Origin: Chitinophagaceae bacterium
GTDB taxonomy: Bacteria; Bacteroidota; Bacteroidia; Chitinophagales; Chitinophagaceae
NCBI GenBank assembly: GCA_003151295.1
Contig: PLXD01000265.1
Span: forward strand, 4,032-9,476
DNA: 5,445 nucleotides
Direction: 5' to 3'
Positions 1 through 4,827 of the stretch are shown here, piece by piece (the first letter of the stretch is position 1; every line of letters begins with the position of its first letter). The position numbers and the translations under genes are program-made. The notes under the pieces are model-generated. The model searched no databases, was not told where the DNA came from, and saw nothing but the letters and a program-made list of their open reading frames with translations.

Positions 1-1
1 T

Positions 2-664
2 AAGCTGGAAGCGACCCTCTACTTTAGAAAATCCGATCAGTCCGACATGTATTTCTTCAATAAATACGAGGTAAGACTGAAGAATCCTGATGATCCCGAC
101 AGGGATCGTTCCCAAACGTTCTATATCAGCAGGGGAACCGGCATCACGCTTAAAGAAGCCTTCAACCTGTTACAGGGCAGGTCCGTCAACAAAGAACTTA
201 CCAACCTGGAAGGACAGAAATACATTGCCTGGATCCAGCTGAATTTTGAAGAAAAGGATAAGCACAACAATTACAAATTGCGGCATTATACCCAGCAATA
301 TGGCTATGACCTGGAGAAAACGCTGGAAAAATACCCGATCAAAGAGCTCCAGCCGGAAGGGAACCGGGCCCTGCTCATCCGATCCCTGCAAAGAGGTAAC
401 CTTCAATCGGTAACATTCGAAAGGAATGGAAGGGCCGAAAAAATGTTCATCGAGGCGAATCCAAGATATAAAACGCTCAACCTTTACAACAATAGCCTGA
501 AAAGGACCCGGCGGGAAGCGTTGAAACCAGATCCATCGAACGGTCATCCCGACGCCCAGGTGCAGCAGGAGTCCGATACTGCGGACGAAATGGAAATTCC
601 GAAAGGAAAAAAAGAAGAGGAAATGAACGGCTCCAGGATCCGGCAGCGAACAAGAAGGGTTTGA
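2..664 (+). CDS. DUF3945 domain protein, C-terminal part (5' end outside window)
   Basis: The reading frame is open from the first bases of the window (KLEATLYFRKSDQSD precedes the first internal Met at 47), so that Met is not the start and the gene begins upstream; 220 residues are visible. The pattern SDMYFFNKYEVRL, RSQTFYISRGTGITLKEAFNLLQGRSVNKEL, AWIQLNF, YGYDLEKTL, SLQRGNLQSVTF and KMFIEANPRYKTLNLY is what I recognise as the DUF3945 family of Bacteroidota. These proteins are usually encoded on conjugative transposons and plasmids near topoisomerase and mobilisation genes; their biochemical role is unknown. The last 50 or so residues are low-complexity and charged, ending in a basic RIRQRTRRV tail, which fits a soluble, possibly nucleic-acid-associated protein. 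No signal peptide or membrane segment is visible. The family call is by recall of motifs, not by search; it could be a chromosomal remnant of an element. Confidence 0.8.
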   Translation, partial: KLEATLYFRKSDQSDMYFFNKYEVRLKNPDDPDRDRSQTFYISRGTGITLKEAFNLLQGRSVNKELTNLEGQKYIAWIQLNFEEKDKHNNYKLRHYTQQYGYDLEKTLEKYPIKELQPEGNRALLIRSLQRGNLQSVTFERNGRAEKMFIEANPRYKTLNLYNNSLKRTRREALKPDPSNGHPDAQVQQESDTADEMEIPKGKKEEEMNGSRIRQRTRRV

Positions 665-697
665 TGGAAAGCGGATCGGGGAATCAGTGAAGGGGAA

Positions 698-740
698 GAA
701 GAAGGGGACCGACCCGAATATACAGGGCCGGTCCTTCTTC
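698..740. terminator. Hairpin between convergent genes, probable bidirectional terminator
   Basis: GAAGAAGG (698-705) and ACCG (708-711) pair with CGGTCCTTCTTC (729-740), giving 12 base pairs with a 2-nt GG bulge. CCC (713-715) and GGG (725-727) can extend the stem inside. It sits between the DUF3945 stop at 664 and the ahpD stop at 764, which face each other. The 3' arm is pyrimidine-rich in both directions, but there is no clean run of T on either side, so termination is inferred from position and structure. Confidence 0.5.
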
Positions 741-763
741 AAAATATCGGGACAGATCTGAAG

Positions 764-1375
764 TTAGGAAAGGATCGTGAGGAGTCCTTTGATGACGGCT
801 CCCAGTTTCACGGCTTCAAATATTCTCGATTCGGTGCTTCCGTGCTGCAATACGGATTTTTCATGCGAGCTTACGCACATTTCACATCCATTGATAGAGG
901 ATACGACCAGGCTGACCAATTCGAAAAACTCTTTTCCGAGAACCGGGTTTGCCATGATGCTCATTTTGATGCCGGCAGGCTGGTTTGAATAAAAATCCTT
1001 CTGCATAAAATGGCGGAAGCGATAGAATACATTATTCGTGTTCATCAGGGAGGTGCAGGCGACGATCTCCGCGATCTCGGCTTCGGTAGCGCCGGCCTGT
1101 TTTACCAGCCCGGTCAGGGAATTCCTGAGCAATTCCGATTTTTCATTCACGGTCACGGCCAGTGCCAGCAACAAAGCTTCCTTGCGGGAAAGGTATTGCG
1201 TGTTATTCAACACATTGCCAACATTGATCTTTAGATCCTTTATATAGCGGGCATCCACTTCCAGCAAAGCCTGGGCATTGGCGGAAGGAATATACCCGGG
1301 TATATCCAGTTCGCGAAGTAAATTTTGAAAGGTCTCGTTCTGTAAAGCCGGTCGAAGGCTTGCTATTTCACTCAT
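764..1375 (-). CDS. ahpD: AhpD-like alkylhydroperoxidase (carboxymuconolactone decarboxylase family)
   Basis: A protein of 203 residues, close to the length of bacterial AhpD (about 175-180) with a few extra residues. The active-site signature is the CxxCxxxH motif GCEMCVSSHEKSV: Cys164, Cys167 and His171, with Glu152 twelve residues before the first Cys, the same spacing as Glu118/Cys130/Cys133/His137 in Mycobacterium tuberculosis AhpD. The mycobacterial His132 between the two cysteines is Met166 here. The family reduces the disulfide of AhpC, drawing electrons through a lipoyl protein in mycobacteria, and has weak peroxidase activity itself. It is cytoplasmic, with no signal peptide. It follows ahpC on the same strand after a 22-bp A/T-rich gap, so it is probably co-transcribed as the second gene of the operon. 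The start at 1375 follows an A/T-rich leader typical of this phylum. No AhpF reductase gene is visible in the window. Confidence 0.88.
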   Translation of the reverse strand: MSEIASLRPALQNETFQNLLRELDIPGYIPSANAQALLEVDARYIKDLKINVGNVLNNTQYLSRKEALLLALAVTVNEKSELLRNSLTGLVKQAGATEAEIAEIVACTSLMNTNNVFYRFRHFMQKDFYSNQPAGIKMSIMANPVLGKEFFELVSLVVSSINGCEMCVSSHEKSVLQHGSTESRIFEAVKLGAVIKGLLTILS

Positions 1376-1397
1376 ACGATAAAAAATTTAAAAGCTA

Positions 1398-1967
1398 CTA
1401 GTTCAGGCTCAGTTGCGTCGTCAGCGTTTCTTCTCCCTTGCTCCAGTTACAGGGGCACAGCTCATCGGTCTGCAATGCATCCAGTACCCGGATGACTTCC
1501 TGTACGCTACGGCCTACATTCAGGTCATATACGCTTACCCAACGGACGATTCCCTGTGGATCGATGATAAAAGTGGCGCGATAGGCGATCTTTTCTTCCG
1601 TATCCAGAATGCCAAGCTCTTCGGCCAGGGATTTGGAAGTATCGGCCAGCATCGGGAATTTCAGGTCACGCAAATCAACATGATCTCTTCTCCAGGCAGC
1701 ATGCACGAATTCCGAATCCGTAGAGGCGCCTATCAGGACCGTGTCGCGATCACTAAAATCGCTATGTTTCTTGTTGAACTCGGCGATCTCAGTTGGACAA
1801 ACAAATGTAAAATCCTTGGGCCACCAGAACATAACCGTCCATTTGCCTTCCGCACTGCCATACTCCTGTGTAAGTTCAACGAACTCTTTACCTTTCTCGA
1901 TAGATACTACCGCTTTCTTCCTGAATGCGGGAAATTTTGCTCCGATCGATAAAATCCTGTTGGTCAT
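1398..1967 (-). CDS. ahpC: Alkyl hydroperoxide reductase AhpC, 2-Cys peroxiredoxin
   Basis: A 189-residue peroxiredoxin that reduces hydrogen peroxide, organic peroxides and probably peroxynitrite in the cytoplasm. The peroxidatic motif PxxxTxxC is at Pro50-Thr54-Cys57 (DFTFVCPTE), and the conserved catalytic Arg is Arg130. The C-terminal DELCPCNW motif supplies resolving cysteines Cys171 and Cys173. This double-Cys tail and the DALQTDELCPCNW context match the M. tuberculosis AhpC type (Cys61, Cys174, Cys176) rather than the enteric AhpC that pairs with AhpF. The pairing with an AhpD gene immediately downstream supports the same recycling route. The start ATG (minus strand, 1967-1965) is preceded by an A/T-rich leader without Shine-Dalgarno sequence. 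Upstream lie a 9-bp hairpin, a TAnnTTTG promoter about 165 bp away and an OxyR-like site, which together suggest induction by peroxide. The length is normal and nothing is missing. Confidence 0.95.
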   Translation of the reverse strand: MTNRILSIGAKFPAFRKKAVVSIEKGKEFVELTQEYGSAEGKWTVMFWWPKDFTFVCPTEIAEFNKKHSDFSDRDTVLIGASTDSEFVHAAWRRDHVDLRDLKFPMLADTSKSLAEELGILDTEEKIAYRATFIIDPQGIVRWVSVYDLNVGRSVQEVIRVLDALQTDELCPCNWSKGEETLTTQLSLN

Positions 1968-2012
1968 ATATAATTTGTTTAATAGATAACAATGTTAAAA
2001 ACACACTCTTCG

Positions 2013-2039
2013 GTTACAGGAAAAAGAATCTCCTGTAAC
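2013..2039 (-). promoter_or_regulatory. 9-bp inverted repeat in the ahpC leader
   Basis: GTTACAGGA (2013-2021) and TCCTGTAAC (2031-2039) are exact reverse complements separated by 9 nt. The repeat lies 46-72 bp upstream of the ahpC start codon and downstream of the proposed transcription start, so it would form a hairpin in the 5' untranslated RNA; alternatively it is a protein-binding operator. There is no following T-run in the ahpC direction long enough to call it a terminator, although the loop on that strand is T-rich. Confidence 0.5.
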
Positions 2040-2128
2040 AAGAATGAAACCTCAATGAATAAAAATCATGGATAACAAGTCAATCGGCAGTCATCTTCCA
2101 GGTGGGCAATCGTCATTCGATGATTGTG

Positions 2129-2136
2129 CAAATATA
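2129..2136 (-). promoter_or_regulatory. Bacteroidota -7 promoter element for ahpCD
   Basis: On the minus strand these bases read TATATTTG, a perfect match to the TAnnTTTG -7 consensus described for Bacteroides sigma-ABfr promoters. Transcription would start near 2125, giving a leader of roughly 155-160 nt. The expected -33 TTTG around 2156-2162 is poor (the minus strand reads GATCATTTTC there), which is typical of a promoter that needs an activator. The OxyR-like site lies directly upstream at about -55 to -70. Confidence 0.55.
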
Positions 2137-2179
2137 CCCCATCGGCTGATAGAAAATGATCTCATTTCTCTATAAACTC

Positions 2180-2194
2180 ATAGATAAAATCTAT
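2180..2194. promoter_or_regulatory. OxyR-like binding site upstream of ahpCD
   Basis: The 15 bases read ATAGATAAAATCTAT and fit the OxyR half-element ATAGnTnnnAnCTAT on both strands. A full OxyR site has two such elements 7 bp apart; on the ahpC-proximal side another CTAT is present at 2170-2173 but 6 bp away, and its outer half (2159-2162, ATCT) is degenerate. The pair would cover 2159-2194, about -34 to -69 relative to the ahpC promoter, the position expected for OxyR activation. No oxyR gene is in the window, so the regulator is inferred. Confidence 0.5.
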
Positions 2195-2210
2195 ATCTAA
2201 TCAGGTGGCC

Positions 2211-2270
2211 CTTCGCCTGATCGAACGATCGCTCTCCTGATCAAGAGATCGTTCGCCAGATAAGTGAACG
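2211..2270. repeat. Three 20-bp tandem units with CCTGATC-like core and self-complementary arms
   Basis: Units 2211-2230, 2231-2250 and 2251-2270 align without gaps; the first two agree at 14 of 20 positions, the third is more diverged. Each has a CCTGATC or CCAGATA core flanked by short complementary arms that differ between units: TTCG/CGAA, CTCT/AGAG and CGTTC/GAACG (the last spanning 2250-2270). Across units, CGAACGATC (2222-2230) is the exact complement of GATCGTTCG (2247-2255). Four GATC sites start at 2219, 2227, 2239 and 2247. An inverted core ATCAGG is at 2200-2205. The function is unknown. Confidence 0.5.
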
Positions 2271-2308
2271 AATAAAATAAGCCCCGAATAAAATAACCCT
2301 GAATAAAA
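2270..2308. repeat. Short A-rich direct repeat GAATAAAATAA
   Basis: GAATAAAATAA occurs at 2270-2280 and 2286-2296, and a shortened GAATAAAA at 2301-2308, giving a 15-16 bp period with C-rich spacers. It lies directly upstream of the 14-bp dyad and could act as an A-tract or upstream promoter element, but it may simply be a slippage product. Confidence 0.4.
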
Positions 2309-2311
2309 GAC

Positions 2312-2348
2312 AAATAATTAGTCTATAAATTTCGTAGACTAATTATTT
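2312..2348. promoter_or_regulatory. 14-bp perfect dyad, candidate operator over a promoter
   Basis: AAATAATTAGTCTA (2312-2325) is the exact reverse complement of TAGACTAATTATTT (2335-2348), with a 9-nt centre TAAATTTCG that is itself partly symmetric. The centre contains TAAATTTC (2326-2333), one base away from the TAnnTTTG -7 consensus on the plus strand, so a repressor bound here would cover a plus-strand promoter reading toward the small ORF and tRNA-Cys. No T-run follows it, which argues against a terminator. The binding protein is not known; a dimeric regulator such as an Rrf2-, MarR- or TetR-type protein would suit a site of this kind. Confidence 0.5.
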
Positions 2349-2365
2349 ATCATTAATATTGCATC

Positions 2366-2485
2366 ATGATACGCAAGAAGAATTTGAGGTTCCTCCCCAT
2401 TCATCACCACCGATGTTGCACCCCGGGCGCCGGAGATGTTCACTGCTCTCACCAGACCCGAGTCGGTCGTGGGCTCCCCTGTTAA
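2366..2485 (+). CDS. Possible 39-residue ORF with tandem Cys codons
   Basis: ATG at 2366 opens a 39-codon frame that starts MIRKKNLRFLPIHHHRCC and ends in TAA at 2483-2485, 25 bp before tRNA-Cys. It begins about 25 bp downstream of the transcription start that the weak TAAATTTC element at 2326-2333 would set. It has a basic N-terminus, three consecutive His codons (2402-2410), then TGT TGC (2414-2419), with Cys also at residues 27 and 39: four Cys and five His in 39 residues. The start has no Shine-Dalgarno sequence, as usual in this phylum. I do not recognise the product. It could be a leader peptide whose translation senses Cys-tRNA, a remnant of a leader from a sulfur operon, or a chance frame in a GC-rich stretch. 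Confidence 0.3.
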   Translation: MIRKKNLRFLPIHHHRCCTPGAGDVHCSHQTRVGRGLPC

Positions 2486-2510
2486 AAGAAAGTAAAACAT
2501 TTCCTGAAAA

Positions 2511-2581
2511 GGTCATGTGGCCGAGAGGTTAGGCACGGGTCTGCAAAACCTTTTACGACAGTTCGAATCTGTCCATGACCT
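2511..2581 (+). tRNA. tRNA-Cys (anticodon GCA)
   Basis: The 71-nt cloverleaf has acceptor arms GGTCATG (2511-2517) and CATGACC (2574-2580) with discriminator T at 2581, the U73 identity base of tRNA-Cys. The anticodon loop CTGCAAA (2541-2547) carries GCA at 2543-2545. The T arm is GACAG-TTCGAAT-CTGTC. The anticodon stem has one G-T pair and a mismatch at its outer end. CCA is not encoded, so it is added after transcription. The tRNA stands alone, without neighbouring tRNAs, and a hairpin terminator follows about 80 bp downstream. Confidence 0.96.
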
Positions 2582-2662
2582 CGGAGACCTACTCAAAGAT
2601 CGTTTATATGGCAAGCAATCAGGGATGCGTGTAGAAACCTCCTTTAGCAGTTGTTTTTGGTT

Positions 2663-2692
2663 GAAAGCCTGCAGTTTCCACTGCGGGCTTTC
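2663..2692 (+). terminator. Hairpin terminator after tRNA-Cys
   Basis: GAAAGCCTGCAGT (2663-2675) pairs with ACTGCGGGCTTTC (2680-2692) over 13 bp including one G-U wobble, with a 4-nt TTCC loop. CTTTG follows, then a run of A, so the downstream T-tract is short. The hairpin ends about 54 bp before the next start codon and would stop transcription from the tRNA gene. The 2582-2662 spacer shows no other feature. Confidence 0.7.
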
Positions 2693-2746
2693 CTTTGCAA
2701 AAAAAAATATCCCTGGCTAAGCTAACCAAATAAAATTCATTAACTT

Positions 2747-3409
2747 GTGGCCCTATTGAAAAAGACGGCTGCCATATTACTGGTGACTCTTTTAGTGTTC
2801 AACTGGTTAGGCTACAGGTTTCTCTCCTCCTATTTTGAAGAGAGGGCTAATGAGCGGTTGAATGTACAGCTGGACCGAAATGATTATGACCCGTCACAAT
2901 TACGGTCTGTTAAAATTCCTCTATCTTATCTCGCCTACTACAACAATTCGGAACGGTTCGAACGATCATATGGAGAAATAAAAATTAACGGCGTTCTATA
3001 CAGATTCGTAGAAAAAAGGGTATATAAAGATTCGCTTGAGTTTTTGTGCCTTCCCAATAACGAACTGATGAATCTGCAATCGGCCAGCAATGAGTTCTAT
3101 AAATTGGTAAATGGTTTGCAGCATACGGGCATGGGCGGAAGATCAGGATCTTACCCGAAAAATATAAAGAATTCCCAGTCGATATACGACTTGAATAGTG
3201 AGGCTTTCCATTGGGACCCCTTTCCCCCGCCGCCTGGGGAGCATTACGCTACCGCCGAAACCATACTCCTGGCTGGAGGCTATGTGTATACGGCAGAACA
3301 ACCGCCCGAAGCCTGCCGATGGGATCCTGCTCCAAAAAAAAACCGGGGTTTTCCGCTTGCCAAAAGCGTCAGCCTTTTACAATATTCAACTCCCCCTTGT
3401 AGTCTTTAA
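2747..3409 (+). CDS. Membrane-anchored protein of unknown function
   Basis: A 220-residue product starting at GTG (2747); no ATG is available nearby in frame, and the GTG places a hydrophobic segment (about residues 7-25, after two Lys) right at the N-terminus, so it is a signal anchor or uncleaved signal peptide. The rest is probably periplasmic. Visible features are a central part rich in Tyr and charged residues (SYGEIKINGVLYRFVEKRVYKDSLEFLCL in two stretches), a Gly/Ser stretch and a Pro-rich FPPPPGEHY segment. Small proteins of this kind, with an N-terminal anchor and Pro-rich end, are common and uncharacterised in Chitinophagaceae; I recognise no domain. The last 30 or so residues, after QPPEA, look unlike the rest and span a run of nine A (3334-3342): loss of one A would shift to a frame ending at 3416. 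It lies 8 bp upstream of the haloperoxidase gene and may be co-transcribed with it. Confidence 0.7.
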   Translation: MALLKKTAAILLVTLLVFNWLGYRFLSSYFEERANERLNVQLDRNDYDPSQLRSVKIPLSYLAYYNNSERFERSYGEIKINGVLYRFVEKRVYKDSLEFLCLPNNELMNLQSASNEFYKLVNGLQHTGMGGRSGSYPKNIKNSQSIYDLNSEAFHWDPFPPPPGEHYATAETILLAGGYVYTAEQPPEACRWDPAPKKNRGFPLAKSVSLLQYSTPPCSL

Positions 3410-3417
3410 TAAATAAT

Positions 3418-4746
3418 ATGCAAAAACTTCTATTTGTCGCGTTTGCCGCGATCTGCCTTTCAGCATGCAATACCAAACACGACTATGATAAGATCTTTAA
3501 AGATCCCAACCTCTACTGTGACGCCGTTCATCAACTGAATACCGTTGTCATGGGGAATAATTTCGGCCCGATCATCGCATCCAGGAATTACTTATATGCT
3601 GCCATTGCGGGGTATGAAGTAATAGCCGCCGGATATCCCCATAAATACAATTCCCTGGCAGGACAACTCAGGGGATTGAAAGCCATTCCCAAGCCTGCCC
3701 CCGGAGATAGCATCAACTTCGAATTGGGGGCCTTGCTGGCCTATTGCAAACTAGGGGAGGCCGTGACGTTCCCGGAGGGCAGCATGAAGGACTATGTCGA
3801 CAGCCTGAAGAAACTCGCGAAGGATCACGATATGCCTTTGGACATGTACAATAATACCGTTTCGTATGCCGATACCGTTGCTTTAGCCATCACGAAGTGG
3901 AGCAAGCATGATAACTATGCAGAGACCAGGGGCGCTCCGGAATATACGGTCAAGGATTCTATCGGGCGCTGGGTCCCTACCCCGCCGGCCTATTCCCCGG
4001 CCATGGAACCGCATTGGAACCAGATCAGGTATATCGTGGTGGACAGCGTGAATGAATTTATGCCGCTGCCACCCTATCCTTTCAATGTCACAGATAAGAA
4101 CAGCAGTTATTACCAGGAGGTAAAAAAAATAGAAAATACCGTCGACAGCCTTACGCCGGAAAAGGCTTTCATAGCAGATTTCTGGGATGACAACCCGTTC
4201 AAATTAAATGTCTCCGGACACCTGATGTTCGGCACCAAGAAATTCTCTCCTGCGGGGCACTGGATGGGGATCGTCGGCATAGCAGCCATGAAATCGGGGG
4301 CCGATTTCCCGAAAACGGTCGCTGCCTATGCGAAAACAGCTATTGCCTTGTTCGACGCATTCATTCAATGCTGGAATGTGAAATACATTTATAATACCAT
4401 GCGACCGGAAACGGTGATAGACAAATACTTCGATCCTAACTGGAGACCGCATTTGCAAACCCCTCCTTTTCCTGAATATACCTGCGGGCACTGTACGATT
4501 TCAGCAGCGGCTTCGGAGGCGCTGAGTAGCGAATTCGGGGACAAATTCGCTTATACCGATACGACGGAACTGGAGTTCGGGATCAAACAACGATCCTATC
4601 CTTCTTTCCGGGATGCGGCATTGGAGACGATGTACTCCCGTTCCTATGGCGGGATCCACTATTATTATTGCTGCATACGCAGCACCGCCATGGGGACAAA
4701 AATCGGGCAGTTGGTGGCCGATTGGGTGAAAATGGAAAAGCAGTAA
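3418..4746 (+). CDS. Vanadium-dependent haloperoxidase / PAP2 superfamily lipoprotein
   Basis: A 442-residue protein with a lipoprotein signal: hydrophobic stretch at residues 3-14 and lipobox LSAC with the lipidated Cys at 17, so it is anchored in the periplasmic or outer membrane leaflet. The C-terminal half carries the three motifs of the superfamily that binds vanadate or phosphate: KxxxxxxRP at Lys322-Arg329-Pro330, the GH motif at Gly357-His358, and SRxxxxxH at Ser407-Arg408-His414. Spacings agree with Curvularia chloroperoxidase (Lys353/Arg360, His404, Arg490/His496). In that enzyme the oxyanion is also held by Ser402; here the loop reads YTCGHCT, so Cys356 replaces that Ser and Cys359 follows the His. 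The N-terminal half is the usual all-helical part of the bacterial family. The reaction could be halide oxidation with hydrogen peroxide or phosphate ester hydrolysis; sequence alone does not decide. Translation starts at ATG 3418 after an A/T-rich leader. Confidence 0.88.
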   Translation: MQKLLFVAFAAICLSACNTKHDYDKIFKDPNLYCDAVHQLNTVVMGNNFGPIIASRNYLYAAIAGYEVIAAGYPHKYNSLAGQLRGLKAIPKPAPGDSINFELGALLAYCKLGEAVTFPEGSMKDYVDSLKKLAKDHDMPLDMYNNTVSYADTVALAITKWSKHDNYAETRGAPEYTVKDSIGRWVPTPPAYSPAMEPHWNQIRYIVVDSVNEFMPLPPYPFNVTDKNSSYYQEVKKIENTVDSLTPEKAFIADFWDDNPFKLNVSGHLMFGTKKFSPAGHWMGIVGIAAMKSGADFPKTVAAYAKTAIALFDAFIQCWNVKYIYNTMRPETVIDKYFDPNWRPHLQTPPFPEYTCGHCTISAAASEALSSEFGDKFAYTDTTELEFGIKQRSYPSFRDAALETMYSRSYGGIHYYYCCIRSTAMGTKIGQLVADWVKMEKQ

Positions 4747-4774
4747 GGGAAAAGCAGTAAGGGAAAAGCAATCA
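4733..4774. repeat. Three 14-bp tandem copies across the haloperoxidase stop codon
   Basis: The units TGGAAAAGCAGTAA (4733-4746), GGGAAAAGCAGTAA (4747-4760) and GGGAAAAGCAATCA (4761-4774) are tandem; the first contains the last codons and TAA stop of the haloperoxidase gene. Because 14 is not a multiple of three, the copies shift frame. A recent slippage duplication at the gene end is the simplest explanation. Confidence 0.75.
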
Positions 4775-4787
4775 GGGTGGGTAAGAA

Positions 4788-4827
4788 ACAACCCGGCATA
4801 GGTCCATTTGGGTCTATGCCGGGTTGT
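4788..4827. terminator. Bidirectional terminator shared by convergent genes
   Basis: ACAACCCGGCATAG (4788-4801) and CTATGCCGGGTTGT (4814-4827) are perfect complements, a 14-bp GC-rich stem. GTCC (4802-4805) and GGGT (4810-4813) can add four pairs, two of them G-U, leaving an ATTT loop. It lies between the haloperoxidase stop (4746) and the transporter, and its right arm contains the transporter's TAG stop and last codons. Downstream sequence is pyrimidine-rich (TCCTCTTTG on the plus strand, TGTTTCTT on the minus strand), though without a long T-run. Confidence 0.75.

Larger units (their letters stand above)
1968..2510. other. Intergenic control region between ahpC and tRNA-Cys
   Basis: This 543-bp stretch contains no long gene. 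From left to right it holds the ahpC leader with a 9-bp hairpin (2013-2039), a promoter -7 element for ahpC (2129-2136), an OxyR-like site (2180-2194, possibly 2159-2194), an array of three 20-bp units (2211-2270), an A-rich repeat (2270-2308), a 14-bp perfect dyad (2312-2348), and a possible small ORF on the plus strand (2366-2485). The last 25 bp before the tRNA are A-rich and show nothing further. Confidence 0.8.

Noticed and set aside
170..742. Long minus-strand open frame opposite the DUF3945 gene.
   Set aside because: It is Phe/Pro/Arg-rich low-quality translation antisense to a recognised coding frame; a shadow.
627..761. A second open frame (SEQEGFDGKRIGESVKGKKKG) running past the DUF3945 stop, suggesting a frameshifted longer C-terminus.
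   Set aside because: It coincides with purine-rich sequence and the 698-740 hairpin, has no start codon, and the basic RTRRV end at 664 is plausible for the family.
2211..2270. CCTGATC cores as part of a TPP riboswitch.
   Set aside because: The rest of the conserved thi-box (CTGAGA and the GCGnAGGGA end) is absent and no thiamin gene is nearby.
2200..2310. CRISPR array.
   Set aside because: Units are adjacent 20-mers without unique spacers of regular length and diverge in sequence; no cas genes.
2366..2485. SAM-type riboswitch in the GC-rich stretch before tRNA-Cys.
   Set aside because: No match to the conserved core of known SAM riboswitches on either strand could be found by eye, and no methionine gene follows.
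2517..2720. 67-codon plus-strand frame starting inside tRNA-Cys.
   Set aside because: It overlaps the tRNA and the terminator hairpin, and its start lies within the acceptor stem; not a plausible gene.
3289..3330. CGGCAG/CTGCCG inverted repeat near the end of the small membrane protein gene as a terminator.
   Set aside because: Only 6 bp with a 16-nt loop and no T-run; too weak to call.
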